Shown: positions 54,866 to 64,000 of the stretch, in pieces
How positions within the stretch are numbered: position 1 is the first letter of the stretch
How the letters are laid out: each line of letters begins with the position of its first letter
Origin: Halobacillus kuroshimensis DSM 18393
GTDB lineage: Bacteria > Bacillota > Bacilli > Bacillales > Halobacillaceae
Direction: 5' to 3'
NCBI RefSeq assembly: GCF_000425705.1
Contig: NZ_AUDY01000014.1
Location: 149,319-213,318, forward strand
Length of the DNA: 64,000 nucleotides
Translations under genes and position numbers: made by a program
Notes under the pieces: model-generated
Database searches by the model: none
What the model was told of the DNA's origin: nothing
The model's input: the letters and a program-made list of their open reading frames with translations, nothing else

Positions 54866-54972
54866 CTCTTATCCAGAGTTGGTGGAGGGACAGGCCCTTT
54901 GAAACCCAGCAACCGTCCTCAGGGACATGGTGCTAACCTGAAGCAAGGAGTCAGCTCCTTGGACGATAAGAG
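54866..54972 (+). promoter_or_regulatory. SAM-I riboswitch (S-box)
   Basis: P1 pairs CTCTTATC (54866-54873) with GATAAGAG (54965-54972). The core AGAGTTGGTGGAGGGACAGG, GCCCTTTGAAACCCAGCAACC and GGTGCTAACCTGAAGCAA is intact. SAM should trigger termination at 54984-55017. Confidence 0.96.
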
Positions 54973-54983
54973 CGAAAGGAAGC

Positions 54984-55017
54984 AGCCCCTTTCCTCGGTA
55001 ATAGGAAGGGTTTTTTC
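54984..55017 (+). terminator. SAM-controlled terminator
   Basis: CCCTTTCCT pairs with AGGAAGGG around CGGTAAT, followed by T6. Confidence 0.88.
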
Positions 55018-55087
55018 TTTTTATATGAAGGAAATGTCCATGACCAGGCCTTGCCGCCTGTTTATTATTTCTGACTGAGAACGTGCA

Positions 55088-55101
55088 CGAAAACGTTTTC
55101 G
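55088..55101. promoter_or_regulatory. cre-like palindrome in the metK leader
   Basis: CGAAAACGTTTTCG is a perfect 14-base palindrome, close to the CcpA catabolite-response consensus (TGAAAACGTTTTCA type). It lies between the SAM terminator and metK, 102 bases before the start codon. Confidence 0.5.
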
Positions 55102-55202
55102 GATCCAGGGTGACACTCATGAAATGAACTTATGTTTTTCTACACATACTGGTAAAGAGTTCCGTCTAATACTTTGTACTTACAGAAGGAGGAGTTTTTA
55201 GA

Positions 55203-56399
55203 ATGCCAGCGAACCGCCGGTTATTCACATCAGAATCCGTGACAGAAGGTCATCCGGACAAAATCTGTGACGCTATTTCTGATGCTATTTTAGATGAAAT
55301 TTTAAAAAACGACCCGAATGCAAGGGTGGCATGTGAGACAACAGTAACTACGGGACTTGTCCTGGTTTCCGGTGAAATCAGTACGAATACCTATGTTGAT
55401 ATTCCATCAATCGTGCGCCAGACGATTAAAGATATTGGATATACACGAGCAAAATACGGCTTTGATGCAGATACATGTGCCGTTTTGACGGCTATTGATG
55501 AGCAGTCCCCGGATATTGCGGGTGGGGTGGATGTTGCGCTTGAATCCCGTGAAGGGAAAATGAGCGATGATGAAATAGAAGCCATCGGTGCTGGTGACCA
55601 GGGATTGATGTTCGGGTTTGCCAACAATGAAACACCTGAACTGATGCCGCTGCCTATTTCTCTTGCCCACAAACTCTCCAAGCGTCTTTCTGATGTCCGC
55701 AAAGACGGAACACTCGATTATCTTCGTCCTGATGGCAAGACGCAGGTAACGATTGAATATGATGAAAATGATCATCCGGTCCGCGTGGATACGATTGTTA
55801 TTTCGACTCAGCACGCTGAAGAGGTCACGCTCGAACAGATCCAGAAGGATTTGAAAGAGCAGGTGATCGGGCCGGTTGTACCGGAAGGCTATATTGATGA
55901 TGAAACCAAATACTTTATCAATCCGACCGGGCGTTTTGTAATCGGCGGTCCTCAAGGGGATGCCGGTTTAACAGGACGTAAGATCATCGTAGATACGTAC
56001 GGTGGATATGCGCGTCACGGTGGTGGTGCCTTCAGTGGGAAGGATGCGACCAAAGTGGACCGTTCCGCTGCATACGCAGCTCGTTATGTTGCGAAAAACA
56101 TCGTAGCCGCAGGTCTTGCGGATACGGTGGAAGTCCAGCTCGCCTATGCGATCGGGGTGGCCCAGCCGGTTTCCATTTCCATCAATACCAGCGGGTCCGG
56201 CAAAGTGTCGGAAGAAAAGCTGGTGGGCGCTGTGCGTGACTTGTTTGATCTCCGTCCTGCTGGAATCATTAAAATGCTCGATCTTCGTAAGCCTATTTAC
56301 CGTGATACGTCTGCCTACGGCCACTTTGGCCGGACAGATGTTGAGTTTCCATGGGAACGAACGGATAAAGCGGAAGAGCTCAGCGGACGTTTTCAATAA
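55203..56399 (+). CDS. metK: S-adenosylmethionine synthetase
   Basis: Enzyme of 398 residues making SAM from methionine and [23 protein letters not shown] (near residue 7) with the Mg-binding residues, [12 protein letters not shown] (near 119) and [19 protein letters not shown] (near 271) are the standard motifs. GAAGGAGGAG supports ATG 55203. Regulated by the SAM-I riboswitch; the leader between riboswitch terminator and start is unusually long (about 185 bases) and contains the cre-like palindrome. Confidence 0.98.
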   Translation: MPANRRLFTSESVTEGHPDKICDAISDAILDEILKNDPNARVACETTVTTGLVLVSGEISTNTYVDIPSIVRQTIKDIGYTRAKYGFDADTCAVLTAIDEQSPDIAGGVDVALESREGKMSDDEIEAIGAGDQGLMFGFANNETPELMPLPISLAHKLSKRLSDVRKDGTLDYLRPDGKTQVTIEYDENDHPVRVDTIVISTQHAEEVTLEQIQKDLKEQVIGPVVPEGYIDDETKYFINPTGRFVIGGPQGDAGLTGRKIIVDTYGGYARHGGGAFSGKDATKVDRSAAYAARYVAKNIVAAGLADTVEVQLAYAIGVAQPVSISINTSGSGKVSEEKLVGAVRDLFDLRPAGIIKMLDLRKPIYRDTSAYGHFGRTDVEFPWERTDKAEELSGRFQ

Positions 56400-56440
56400 A
56401 AAAAAGCTGTTTCCTTGTTGGAGGAAGCAGCTTTTTTTAT
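56399..56440 (+). terminator. Terminator of metK
   Basis: AAAAAAAGCTGTTTCCT pairs with AGGAAGCAGCTTTTTTT (one mismatch) around TGTTGG. It may also stop the opposite strand after ytoA. Confidence 0.9.
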
Positions 56441-56578
56441 TTTCATGACTGTACAAACGGAAGAGTACGTATTGGTCTTTCAATCTACGATACGGCCATC
56501 CCTTGTTCTTCCTGAGAGATTGTATCCATTTCCCTCCGCCTGTCTTCTATTCATGCAGGCATCCAGCTGAAAAGCGTT

Positions 56579-57091
56579 TCAGCCCCGAAGGTTCTTATAG
56601 TACTGCCCTTTTGCGACATACGATTTCCGGATCCGGTCCATTTCTTTGTAATCCTCTTCTGTTAAGGAACGGATCACCTTGGCCGGACGCCCGAAGGCCA
56701 GTGTATCCGGAGGGATTTCTTTTCCGGGCGGAACAAGGCTTCCTGCTCCGATAAAGGCCCGCTCCCCTATGACAGCGCCATCAAGAATCATGGATCCCAT
56801 ACCGATCAGAGCGTCGTGTTTAACGTGTGCAGAATGCAGGGTAACCTGATGCCCGACCGTAACGCCGTCTTCCAGTATGAGAGGCTGGTCAGGGCTTTGG
56901 TGCAGCATACTCAGATCCTGGACATTTGTGTTTTTACCGATATGTACCGATGAGACATCGCCGCGGATGACCGTCTTAAACCAGATGCTTGCGTTCTCTT
57001 CTATGACAACATCCCCGGTAATGACGGCATCTTCTGCTGTAAAAGCTGATGGGTGGATGAGAGGTTGTTTCCCTTTATATTCGCAAATCAT
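56579..57091 (-). CDS. ytoA: YtoA, gamma-class carbonic anhydrase-like hexapeptide protein
   Basis: Left-handed beta-helix protein of 170 residues with hexapeptide repeats over about 20-130. Putative zinc histidines are in DLSMLHQS (near 63), VGHQVTLHSAHV (near 83 and 88). These correspond to the three gamma-carbonic anhydrase ligands. Activity of this bacterial group is variable, so enzymatic function is inferred only. GGGGGCTTCGT-like site before ATG 57091 is modest. Divergent from ytpA. Confidence 0.88.
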   Translation of the reverse strand: MICEYKGKQPLIHPSAFTAEDAVITGDVVIEENASIWFKTVIRGDVSSVHIGKNTNVQDLSMLHQSPDQPLILEDGVTVGHQVTLHSAHVKHDALIGMGSMILDGAVIGERAFIGAGSLVPPGKEIPPDTLAFGRPAKVIRSLTEEDYKEMDRIRKSYVAKGQYYKNLRG

Positions 57092-57150
57092 ACGAAGCCC
57101 CCTTATAATATGAATAACATCAGTATATCAAATGAAAAGAGGGATCGGCT

Positions 57151-57933
57151 GTGGAAAAACTGGAATCGACCCGTGATCGCGCAACGATCATTCTCGTCCA
57201 TGGCGCTTTTGAGCATAAGGGAAGGTATAAGGAACTTGCCGATCGTTTCCGTCAGGACGGTTTTTCAGTGATTTATGGAGACCTGCCGGGACAGGGGTTG
57301 TCCGATGGGAAGAAAGGTCATATTCGTTCGTTTGGTGATTACGTTGAAACCATTCAAAGCTGGTATGAGCAGGCGGATCCGGATAAAAAGATATTCCTTC
57401 TCGGCCACAGCATGGGTGGACTGGCTGTGATTCGTTTTATGGAGGAAAAGCAGCCCCAGCTGGATGGTGTGATTTTGTCTTCTCCAGCTGTACAGATCCG
57501 GAATAAAACGACCCGGCCGCTGGAAGCTTTATCATATCTAATGAATGTTTTTACACCTTCGCTGCGTATGAAAGCGGGACAGAATCCCGAAAATGTAACT
57601 AGAAACCAAATCAAGGTTGAAGAATTCCGTCAGGATCCTCTTGTCATTGATAAAGTATCGGTGCGGTGGTACCGTGAGTTTCAAAAGGCGGGAAGCCGGG
57701 CGTTTCAACAAGTCAATCGTTTTCCTGATGTTCCTCTCTTAGTGATGCAGGCAGAGGAAGACCTTTTAGTGGATCCGGCACGCACGAAAGAATGGTTCAA
57801 TCATGTTGATACCAGTGAAAAAAGTTATAAGCTGTGGCCGGGCCTTTATCATGAAATTTTCAATGAGCCGGAAAATGACCAGGTCTATCACTATACACAG
57901 TCTTTTTTGAGCAACATAATAAATGAACGTTAG
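57151..57933 (+). CDS. ytpA: YtpA, alpha/beta hydrolase (lysophospholipase / bacilysocin synthesis)
   Basis: Cytosolic alpha/beta hydrolase of 260 residues of the monoacylglycerol lipase group. Nucleophile elbow LLGHSMGGLAVI (near residue 90), oxyanion HGAFEHKGRY (near 17), catalytic aspartate in AEEDLLVDP (near 208) and histidine in LYHEIFNEPE (near 232). In B. subtilis YtpA is linked to the phospholipid antibiotic bacilysocin. GTG start at 57151, behind AAGAGGGATCGG. It is followed after 12 bases by ytpB, as in B. subtilis. Confidence 0.88.
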   Translation: MEKLESTRDRATIILVHGAFEHKGRYKELADRFRQDGFSVIYGDLPGQGLSDGKKGHIRSFGDYVETIQSWYEQADPDKKIFLLGHSMGGLAVIRFMEEKQPQLDGVILSSPAVQIRNKTTRPLEALSYLMNVFTPSLRMKAGQNPENVTRNQIKVEEFRQDPLVIDKVSVRWYREFQKAGSRAFQQVNRFPDVPLLVMQAEEDLLVDPARTKEWFNHVDTSEKSYKLWPGLYHEIFNEPENDQVYHYTQSFLSNIINER

Positions 57934-57945
57934 GAGTGTCCACCC

Positions 57946-59019
57946 TTGAAGGAGTCCGTTCCAAGCAATGCTGTCCATCTGCTTTATGAAGTGTATCGGA
58001 ATGTGTTTCCGCGAGTACATAAAGAGCTAGCCTATTGGAAAGAAGCTGCCTCCCGTATCCCTAATGAAGAATTAAGAGCACAGGCCGAGGCCAGTATTAA
58101 GGATAAAACCTTTCATTGCGAAGGTGGGGCGATTTATTCCGTGCTTTCCGGTGACCGCCCGGATCTTGCTGTCCGCTTTATTGTCGCTTATCAGACGATC
58201 AGTGATTATCTCGATAATTTATGTGACCGGAGCACCTCCATGGATCCTGATGATTTTGAAAGGCTCCACTTGTCGATGGCTGATGCATTAACCCCGGGAA
58301 ATCCGTGCCGAGACTATTATAAATACAGGGAAGAAAAGGATGACGGCGGGTATCTTCATGAGCTTGTGAAAACCTGTCAGGATGTGCTGGGTCAGGCTGA
58401 TAATTATCAGATTGTCCATGGGCGGGCACTGAAGCTTGGGCGTTTGTACTGCGACCTTCAGGTACATAAGCACGTGATCGAAGAGGAAAGGATTCCGAGA
58501 CTACAGCAGTGGTTCGAACATCACCAGACCGACTGGCCGGAATTGAAATGGTATGAATTTTCCGCCTGCACCGGCTCCACCTTGGGCATTTTCTGCCTGG
58601 TTTCTTATGCGCTGGGGAACAAAATGGATGAGGATCTGGCCCGTAATGTGGAGGACAGTTATTTTCCGTTTATGCAGGGGCTTCATATTCTGCTTGACTA
58701 TTATATTGATCAGGAAGAGGATGAACGGGAAGGAGATCTCAATTTCTGTTCCTATTATGACCATCAGGAACAGATGAAAGGGAGATTTGAATACTTTGTG
58801 CGCAGGACGGATGAAGAGGTTCAGAAGCTTCCGGACCGGGCCTTTCATCAAATGATCCATAAAGGCCTTGTTGGGATGTATCTGGCTGACAGGAAAGTCG
58901 GGCGGTTGTCCAATGCAAAGAGCTTTGTAAAGGATATGCTGAAAATCAGCGGCCGGAAGACGGCTTTCTTTTATTTCAATACGAAAATGTACCATAAATT
59001 AAAGCCCGGCAGGGGTTAA
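57946..59019 (+). CDS. ytpB: YtpB, tetraprenyl-beta-curcumene synthase (DUF2600)
   Basis: Protein of 357 residues of the DUF2600 family. B. subtilis YtpB cyclises tetraprenyl diphosphate to tetraprenyl-beta-curcumene, the precursor of baciterpenols and sporulenes. The Asp-rich motif is not classic; DYLDNLCDRS (near residue 90) and LLDYYIDQEEDEREGDLNF (near 248) are candidate metal-binding acidic stretches. The TTG start at 57946 follows AGGAG (57932-57936) by 9 bases. No squalene-hopene-type cyclase is nearby in this window. Stop codon lies in the following terminator stem. Confidence 0.88.
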   Translation: MKESVPSNAVHLLYEVYRNVFPRVHKELAYWKEAASRIPNEELRAQAEASIKDKTFHCEGGAIYSVLSGDRPDLAVRFIVAYQTISDYLDNLCDRSTSMDPDDFERLHLSMADALTPGNPCRDYYKYREEKDDGGYLHELVKTCQDVLGQADNYQIVHGRALKLGRLYCDLQVHKHVIEEERIPRLQQWFEHHQTDWPELKWYEFSACTGSTLGIFCLVSYALGNKMDEDLARNVEDSYFPFMQGLHILLDYYIDQEEDEREGDLNFCSYYDHQEQMKGRFEYFVRRTDEEVQKLPDRAFHQMIHKGLVGMYLADRKVGRLSNAKSFVKDMLKISGRKTAFFYFNTKMYHKLKPGRG

Positions 59020-59033
59020 AACTGCCAGGCTTG
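59002..59033. terminator. Bidirectional terminator ytpB / ytqB
   Basis: AAGCCCGGCAG pairs with CTGCCAGGCTT (one mismatch pair) around GGGTTAAAA, which contains the ytpB stop. Confidence 0.85.
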
Positions 59034-59035
59034 TT

Positions 59036-59611
59036 TTATACGTTTTTCTCGATGGCGATAATAAAGGGAGGGGTCCGATCCTTGTTGATGAAGCTGTAGT
59101 TGAGAACTTCATAGTTCTTATGGTCCAGTGAGGAGACATAACGGAGGACGGCTTCCTTTTCCTCTTTTCCTCCCGGGTGTCCGTGATAGACGACGAGGAC
59201 GACAAGGCCTCCTTTTTTTAAGGATTTCAAGACGTTTTGGATGGACGTAATGGTGTCATTCGGCTTTGTGATGATGCTTTTATCACTGCCCGGCAGATAT
59301 CCAAGATTGTAGATAGCCGCCTGGATCATGCCTTTATGCTCCTCCTGCAGGTGCTTCTCAATGTGCGTATGAGAGTCATGAATGACCGTGGCCCTTTCCA
59401 GTACTTCGTGCTCTTTCAAACGTGCCCTGGTATTTTCAACGGCCTGTTCCTGGATATCAAAAGCATAGACGTGACCATCGTTTCCGACGAGGTTGGATAA
59501 GAATAAGGTGTCATGGCCGTTGCCGCACGTCCCGTCAATGACAGCGCCGCCTTCATGAACAGCCTTTTTCATAAGAGCGTGAGCCTGCTCCAGTATTTTA
59601 TTTAAAATCAT
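59036..59611 (-). CDS. ytqB: YtqB, class I SAM-dependent methyltransferase
   Basis: Protein of 191 residues with a Rossmann methyltransferase fold: motif I IDGTCGNGHDTLFLS (near residue 34), motif II VYAFDIQEQAV (near 58), and the IQAAIYNLGYLPGSDK motif (near 115) typical of the YtqB family; the substrate is not established here. The start is ATG 59611, behind GGAGGCAC; the upstream in-frame extension has no site. It is transcribed leftward, divergent from leuS. Confidence 0.87.
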   Translation of the reverse strand: MILNKILEQAHALMKKAVHEGGAVIDGTCGNGHDTLFLSNLVGNDGHVYAFDIQEQAVENTRARLKEHEVLERATVIHDSHTHIEKHLQEEHKGMIQAAIYNLGYLPGSDKSIITKPNDTITSIQNVLKSLKKGGLVVLVVYHGHPGGKEEKEAVLRYVSSLDHKNYEVLNYSFINKDRTPPFIIAIEKNV

Positions 59612-59677
59612 GCTGTGCCTCCAAACAATAGATTTCACCTTATTGTAGCATGAATGGCTGGGTGATAAGAGGAGCGC

Positions 59678-59706
59678 TTGACAAAGGCCTGCCCTTTCAT
59701 TAAGAT
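59678..59706 (+). promoter_or_regulatory. Sigma-A promoter of the leuS T-box transcript
   Basis: TTGACA (59678-59683), 17 bases, TAAGAT (59701-59706), before the T-box leader. Confidence 0.75.
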
Positions 59707-59727
59707 ACGAATATATATGATGACGTT

Positions 59728-59957
59728 GAAAAGGAGTAGTAAGGTTCTGATTAAGTACCAGAGAGGCAGCGGCTGGTGGAAGCTGTCCTTAATTGTCCTG
59801 AACTCGCCTTGGATGTCGCAGAAGTGAACGAAGAGTAGTTTCTGCCGGTTTCATCGCCGTTACAGATGTCGAGTTGAACACATAAGTTGTGTTAATTTGG
59901 GTGGTACCGCGGGAATCAAGCCTCTCGTCCCATTTGGGATGAGGGGCTTTTTTATAT
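59728..59957 (+). promoter_or_regulatory. T-box leader of leuS (specifier CUC, leucine)
   Basis: The Stem I specifier loop carries GAA-CTC-GCC with the leucine codon CTC at 59803-59805. The conserved T-box sequence GGGTGGTACCGCGG lies at 59899-59912. Then comes the terminator GCCTCTCGTCCCATTTGGGA with GGGGC and T6 at 59919-59957. Uncharged tRNA-Leu should allow readthrough into leuS. Confidence 0.94.
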
Positions 59958-59988
59958 TTTATTCGAGAGAGATAAAGGAGGAAATGAA

Positions 59989-62403
59989 GTGGCTTTTGAT
60001 CATAAAACGATAGAGAAAAAGTGGCAGAATCATTGGTTGAACGAAAAAACGTTCAAAACAGACAGTCATTCAGACAAACAGAAATTTTACGCATTGGATA
60101 TGTTCCCGTATCCGTCCGGAGCAGGTCTGCACGTCGGGCACCCGGAAGGTTACACGGCAACAGACATCCTTTCCCGTATGAAGCGGATGCAGGGATATGA
60201 AGTTCTACATCCGATCGGCTGGGATGCCTTTGGTCTTCCGGCGGAACAGTATGCACTGGATACAGGAAATGATCCGGAAGAATTCACAAAGCAGAATATT
60301 GATAACTTCCGTCGTCAAATCCAGGAGCTGGGTTTTTCCTATGACTGGGATCGTGAAGTCAATACAACAGACCCCGATTACTACAAGTGGACACAGTGGA
60401 TCTTCCTGAAGCTTTATGAAAAAGGGCTCGCCTATATCGATGAAGTCGCTGTAAACTGGTGCCCTGCCCTGGGTACGGTTCTGGCCAATGAAGAAGTCAT
60501 TGATGGAAAGAGTGAGCGTGGAGGTCACCCTGTTGAGCGCCGTCCGATGAAACAATGGATGCTTAAAATCACGGCTTATGCGGATCGTCTTCTGGATGAT
60601 CTGGAAGAGCTGGACTGGCCGGAAAGCATTAAAGATATGCAGCGCAACTGGATCGGTAAATCCGAAGGGGCGGAAGTCACCTTTGCGCTGGACGGTACAG
60701 AGCTTACCTTTGATGTATTTACAACGCGTCCGGATACATTGTTCGGGGCCACTTACGCGGTTCTTGCACCTGAGCACCCATTAGTCGATGAAATCGTAAC
60801 AAGTGAACAAAAAGAAGCAGTAGGCACTTATATTGAAAAAGCGAAAAACAAAAGCGACCTTGAGCGGACAGATTTAGCGAAGGATAAAACCGGAGTATTT
60901 ACCGGAGCCTATGCCGTCAACCCGATCAACGGTGAAAAACTTCCGGTATGGGTGGCGGACTACGTGCTTATGAGCTATGGAAGTGGAGCAATCATGGCGG
61001 TCCCGGCTCATGATGAGCGGGATTATGAATTCGCCCAGGCTTTCGGTCTGCCTATCATCCCCGTTGTTGAAGGCGGGAATGTAGAGGAAGCGGCTTATAC
61101 AGAAGACGGACTCCACATCAATTCCGACTTCCTTGACGGCCTCCAAAAAGAAGAAGCCATCCAAAAAGCCATACAATGGCTGGAGGATAACAGCCGGGGA
61201 CAGAAACAAACGACATACCGTCTGCGTGACTGGTTGTTCAGCCGCCAGCGTTACTGGGGAGAGCCGATTCCTGTCATCCACTGGGAAGACGGATCCATCA
61301 CACCGGTAAAAGAAGCGGATCTTCCTATTGAACTGCCGAAAACAACAGAAATCAAACCATCAGGGACCGGGGAGTCACCGCTGGCTAATATTGATGACTG
61401 GGTAAACGTTGTGGACCCTGAAACAGGGATGAAGGGCCGCAGAGAAACAAACACCATGCCGCAGTGGGCCGGAAGCTGCTGGTATTATCTTCGTTATATT
61501 GATCCGGCTAATTCAGAAACATTTGCAGATTATGAAGCCTTGAAGAAGTGGCTTCCTGTCGACGTATATATCGGTGGGGCTGAACATGCCGTTCTTCACC
61601 TTCTTTATGCCCGTTTCTGGCACAAGGTTCTATATGATGCAGGTGTCGTTCCAACAAAAGAACCATTCCAAAAACTGTTCAACCAGGGGATGATTCTCGG
61701 AGAGAATAACGAGAAAATGAGTAAATCCAAAGGGAACGTCGTGAACCCTGATGATATCGTCTATTCACACGGGGCCGATACCCTGCGCCTTTATGAAATG
61801 TTCATGGGCCCATTGGAAGCATCTATTGCCTGGTCGACAAACGGTCTTGACGGCGCCCGTCGTTTCCTTGATCGTGTATGGAGGTTGTTCATGCCGGATG
61901 GTGAGCTGTCAAGCTCAATTCAACCGGAACAATCCGGCCATCCCTTGGAGAAGGTCTACCATGAGACGGTGAAAAAAGTGACGGAAAACTTTGAGGAACT
62001 GCGTTTCAATACAGGCATTTCACAGATGATGGTCTTCATTAATGAAGCCTATAAGGCCGATACGATTCCAAAAGCCTATGCGGAAGGATTTGTACAGCTG
62101 CTTTCCCCTGTTGCTCCTCACGTTGCAGAAGAACTATGGGAAAAGCTTGGACATGAGGAAACCATCACTTATCAACCTTGGCCTTCTTTCGATGAATCCA
62201 AACTTGTCGAAGATGAGGTAGAGATTGTCGTTCAGGTCATGGGTAAAGTAAGAGCGAAAATGATGGTGCCTGTGGAGGCCTCCAAAGAGGATCTTGAAAA
62301 GCAGGCGCTGGAAAATGAGGACGTTCAGGAATGGCTGAACGGAAAAACGGTTCGAAAAGTCATTGCAGTCCCTGGAAAACTTGTGAATATTGTAGCCAAC
62401 TGA
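59989..62403 (+). CDS. leuS: Leucyl-tRNA synthetase
   Basis: Class I aminoacyl-tRNA synthetase of 804 residues, the standard bacterial length. HIGH-type motif is in [16 protein letters not shown] (near residue 42-57), KMSKS in [16 protein letters not shown] (near 576) and the inserted CP1 editing domain spans about 220-400. The start is GTG 59989 behind AAAGGAGGAAATGAA; an ATG a few bases earlier is in a different frame. Controlled by the T-box upstream. Confidence 0.98.
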   Translation: MAFDHKTIEKKWQNHWLNEKTFKTDSHSDKQKFYALDMFPYPSGAGLHVGHPEGYTATDILSRMKRMQGYEVLHPIGWDAFGLPAEQYALDTGNDPEEFTKQNIDNFRRQIQELGFSYDWDREVNTTDPDYYKWTQWIFLKLYEKGLAYIDEVAVNWCPALGTVLANEEVIDGKSERGGHPVERRPMKQWMLKITAYADRLLDDLEELDWPESIKDMQRNWIGKSEGAEVTFALDGTELTFDVFTTRPDTLFGATYAVLAPEHPLVDEIVTSEQKEAVGTYIEKAKNKSDLERTDLAKDKTGVFTGAYAVNPINGEKLPVWVADYVLMSYGSGAIMAVPAHDERDYEFAQAFGLPIIPVVEGGNVEEAAYTEDGLHINSDFLDGLQKEEAIQKAIQWLEDNSRGQKQTTYRLRDWLFSRQRYWGEPIPVIHWEDGSITPVKEADLPIELPKTTEIKPSGTGESPLANIDDWVNVVDPETGMKGRRETNTMPQWAGSCWYYLRYIDPANSETFADYEALKKWLPVDVYIGGAEHAVLHLLYARFWHKVLYDAGVVPTKEPFQKLFNQGMILGENNEKMSKSKGNVVNPDDIVYSHGADTLRLYEMFMGPLEASIAWSTNGLDGARRFLDRVWRLFMPDGELSSSIQPEQSGHPLEKVYHETVKKVTENFEELRFNTGISQMMVFINEAYKADTIPKAYAEGFVQLLSPVAPHVAEELWEKLGHEETITYQPWPSFDESKLVEDEVEIVVQVMGKVRAKMMVPVEASKEDLEKQALENEDVQEWLNGKTVRKVIAVPGKLVNIVAN

Positions 62404-62413
62404 TCGTTTTAGA

Positions 62414-62452
62414 AAGAGTGCCGCTGGGTAAATTGCCTGTGGCACTCTTTTT
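62414..62452 (+). terminator. Terminator of leuS
   Basis: AAAGAGTGCC pairs with GGCACTCTTT with a GC-rich interior, followed by TTAT. Confidence 0.82.
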
Positions 62453-62542
62453 ATGCAGGAAACCACCTCTTGAACAGATGTCTTGACTTTGAAATATGAT
62501 GAATTAAAATGAACATGGATCAATACAATTGGAGGGGTTATC

Positions 62543-62854
62543 GTGAACGAAATTAAAGAAATAACACCACAGGAAGTCGAAAACAAACTGGACAATAATG
62601 AAGATATTAAAGTCATAGATGTGAGGGAAGATGATGAAGTGGCTCAAGGTATGATTCCTGGTGCCAGACACATTAAACTAAGCGACATCCCGCAGTCTGT
62701 AGATCAGCTTCCAAAAGATGAATCCTATGTGATGGTCTGCCGCTCCGGCCGCAGAAGCATGAACGCATCAGAATTTATGAAGGAAAAGGGCTTCTCCAAT
62801 GTATCGAATATGGAAGGCGGCATGTTGAAATGGGACGGAGAACTCGTCTTTTAA
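62543..62854 (+). CDS. ytwF: Single-domain rhodanese (YtwF-like sulfurtransferase)
   Basis: Protein of 103 residues, one rhodanese domain. The catalytic loop is VCRSGRRS with the cysteine near residue 66, and the start DVREDDE motif near 26 and GGMLKW near the C-terminus are present. It moves sulfane sulfur, possibly for tRNA or Fe-S chemistry. GTG start at 62543, behind GGAGGGG. Twenty-two bases separate it from the next rhodanese-like gene. Confidence 0.92.
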   Translation: MNEIKEITPQEVENKLDNNEDIKVIDVREDDEVAQGMIPGARHIKLSDIPQSVDQLPKDESYVMVCRSGRRSMNASEFMKEKGFSNVSNMEGGMLKWDGELVF

Positions 62855-62876
62855 TCCTGAAAGGGTTGTGAGATCA

Positions 62877-63209
62877 ATGGAATTCGTATATGGATCGGCC
62901 ATAATAATATTCCTGACCACCTTGTTCTACTATAATCGGAGATCATCTCTGAAGTCTTATTTCGAACAGTCTTATTCAGGGGATAACGTCTGTGTGATTG
63001 ATATCAGGGATTACATCATCGCCCACCGCTCCCCCTATCCTGGAGCCGAGAACATTCCATTGAATTATTTGCCCCGGGCTTTAAAGGAACGGTTTGACTG
63101 CACAAAAGATATCTTAGTCATTTCCGACAATAAACGGGCCGCTCGGATGGCCGCACGTATCATCAGAAAGAAAAAAAGAAAGGCCGTCTATTACTTGCAG
63201 CCTGAATGA
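62877..63209 (+). CDS. Membrane-anchored rhodanese-like protein without catalytic cysteine
   Basis: Protein of 110 residues. An N-terminal membrane helix (about 2-20) is followed by a rhodanese-like domain with DIRDYIIAH (matches the DVR motif) and GAENIPL. The position of the catalytic loop reads VISDNKRAARMAA: no cysteine, so it should not transfer sulfur. The start is ATG 62877 (AAAGGG 11 bases upstream); an in-frame GTG at 62868 sits too near the site. Probably co-transcribed with ytwF and possibly a non-enzymatic binding domain. Confidence 0.8.
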   Translation: MEFVYGSAIIIFLTTLFYYNRRSSLKSYFEQSYSGDNVCVIDIRDYIIAHRSPYPGAENIPLNYLPRALKERFDCTKDILVISDNKRAARMAARIIRKKKRKAVYYLQPE

Positions 63210-63246
63210 GCCTCTTCGACTATAGAAGAGGCTCATTTTTTTAATT
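63209..63246 (+). terminator. Terminator after the rhodanese pair
   Basis: GAGCCTCTTC pairs perfectly with GAAGAGGCTC around GACTATA, followed by T7. Confidence 0.93.
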
Positions 63247-63322
63247 GTCCGGATCATATCCATATAAGAAAACCATGATAGTAGCAGAATATAAAAAGTT
63301 GATAAAGATATCTATCATTCTA

Positions 63323-63351
63323 TTGACGTAACGGTGTGAAACATGTAATAT
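63323..63351 (+). promoter_or_regulatory. rrn promoter P1
   Basis: TTGACG (63323-63328), 17 bases, TAATAT (63346-63351), preceded by an AT-rich stretch. Confidence 0.7.
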
Positions 63352-63416
63352 AGTAAACGTTGCTTCAGAGAAAGTAACAGCAACATAAAACTTTCAACAA
63401 AATCTAGTAAATGCTA

Positions 63417-63446
63417 TTGACGAAATAAGAGTAGTTGTGCTAGAAT
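63417..63446 (+). promoter_or_regulatory. rrn promoter P2
   Basis: TTGACG (63417-63422), 18 bases, TAGAAT (63441-63446). Tandem promoters are typical of Bacillus rrn operons. Confidence 0.75.
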
Positions 63447-63473
63447 TTGATTACTGTCGCACAAGGCAGTATT

Positions 63474-63488
63474 TGATCTTTGAAAACT
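63474..63488 (+). promoter_or_regulatory. rrn leader boxA-like antitermination site
   Basis: TGATCTTTGAAAACT resembles boxA (TGCTCTTTGAAAACT) of Bacillus rRNA leaders. Confidence 0.65.
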
Positions 63489-63581
63489 GAACGAACCAAC
63501 CAGTACGTCAAAACATTTCTTCTTTAATGAAGAAATTTGAAACAAAGCACATTCGGTGTGCAAATGAGCAAGTCAAACTAC

Positions 63582-64000
<419 letters not shown>

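Overview
The window is chromosomal DNA of a low-to-moderate-GC Gram-positive spore former of the family Bacillaceae. The partial 16S rRNA gene at the right edge looks like Halobacillus, judged from memory of 16S sequences and not from a search. This fits the acidic proteins, the sodium-coupled transporters and the sporulation genes (yunB, lytH, the YhcN-type lipoprotein, yteA, a pair of cysteine-rich spore-surface candidates). Gene order largely follows the Bacillus subtilis suf-yun-yut-yui, yug and men-ytk-ytp-leuS blocks. I see no prophage, insertion sequence, CRISPR array or obvious genomic island.

Layout. 1-3050: 3' part of the suf Fe-S cluster operon (sufS, cut by the left edge, then sufU and sufB). 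3197-6348: yunE, yunD, yunB. 6340-10167: amino-acid transport, with a lysine riboswitch ahead of an NhaC-family transporter, then an NSS-family importer and its 32-residue MetS-type small subunit. 10403-17135: lytH and the yut genes. 17308-22509: a hydroxyacid dehydrogenase, small Fe-S and thiol proteins (Nfu, YuzD, YuzB, YutM), YumC, and a type II NADH dehydrogenase behind two Rex-like operators. 22648-27534: yuiB-yuiE, deoD, kapB. 27654-36142: a degenerate Cu/Zn SOD-like lipoprotein, patB, a small regulator, yugI, yuzA, an iron alcohol dehydrogenase, pgi, yugN, the potassium channel yugO and a thioredoxin-like protein. 36262-42816: an M42 peptidase, a soluble PAS chemoreceptor, two tandem spore-protein paralogues, FMN-riboswitch-controlled ribU, a lipoprotein and yteA. 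42850-51971: a nearly complete menaquinone locus (thioesterase and menA leftward, menFDHBEC rightward). 52026-63209: ytkD, pckA with a CcpN-like box, SAM-riboswitch-controlled metK, ytoA, ytpA, ytpB, ytqB, T-box-controlled leuS and two rhodanese-like genes. 63323-64000: an rrn operon start with tandem promoters.

Common themes. The core of the window joins Fe-S assembly, menaquinone synthesis, NADH oxidation and redox sensing. It also carries four classical RNA switches (lysine, FMN, SAM-I, T-box Leu), each in front of the gene expected for its ligand. The least explained items are a dispersed palindromic repeat in three states of decay (10716, 25871, 37371), the paralogous spore-surface pair at 39052-40745, an unrecognised five-helix membrane protein with a large ectodomain (14967-16526), and several proteins of known fold that have lost key metal ligands or catalytic residues.
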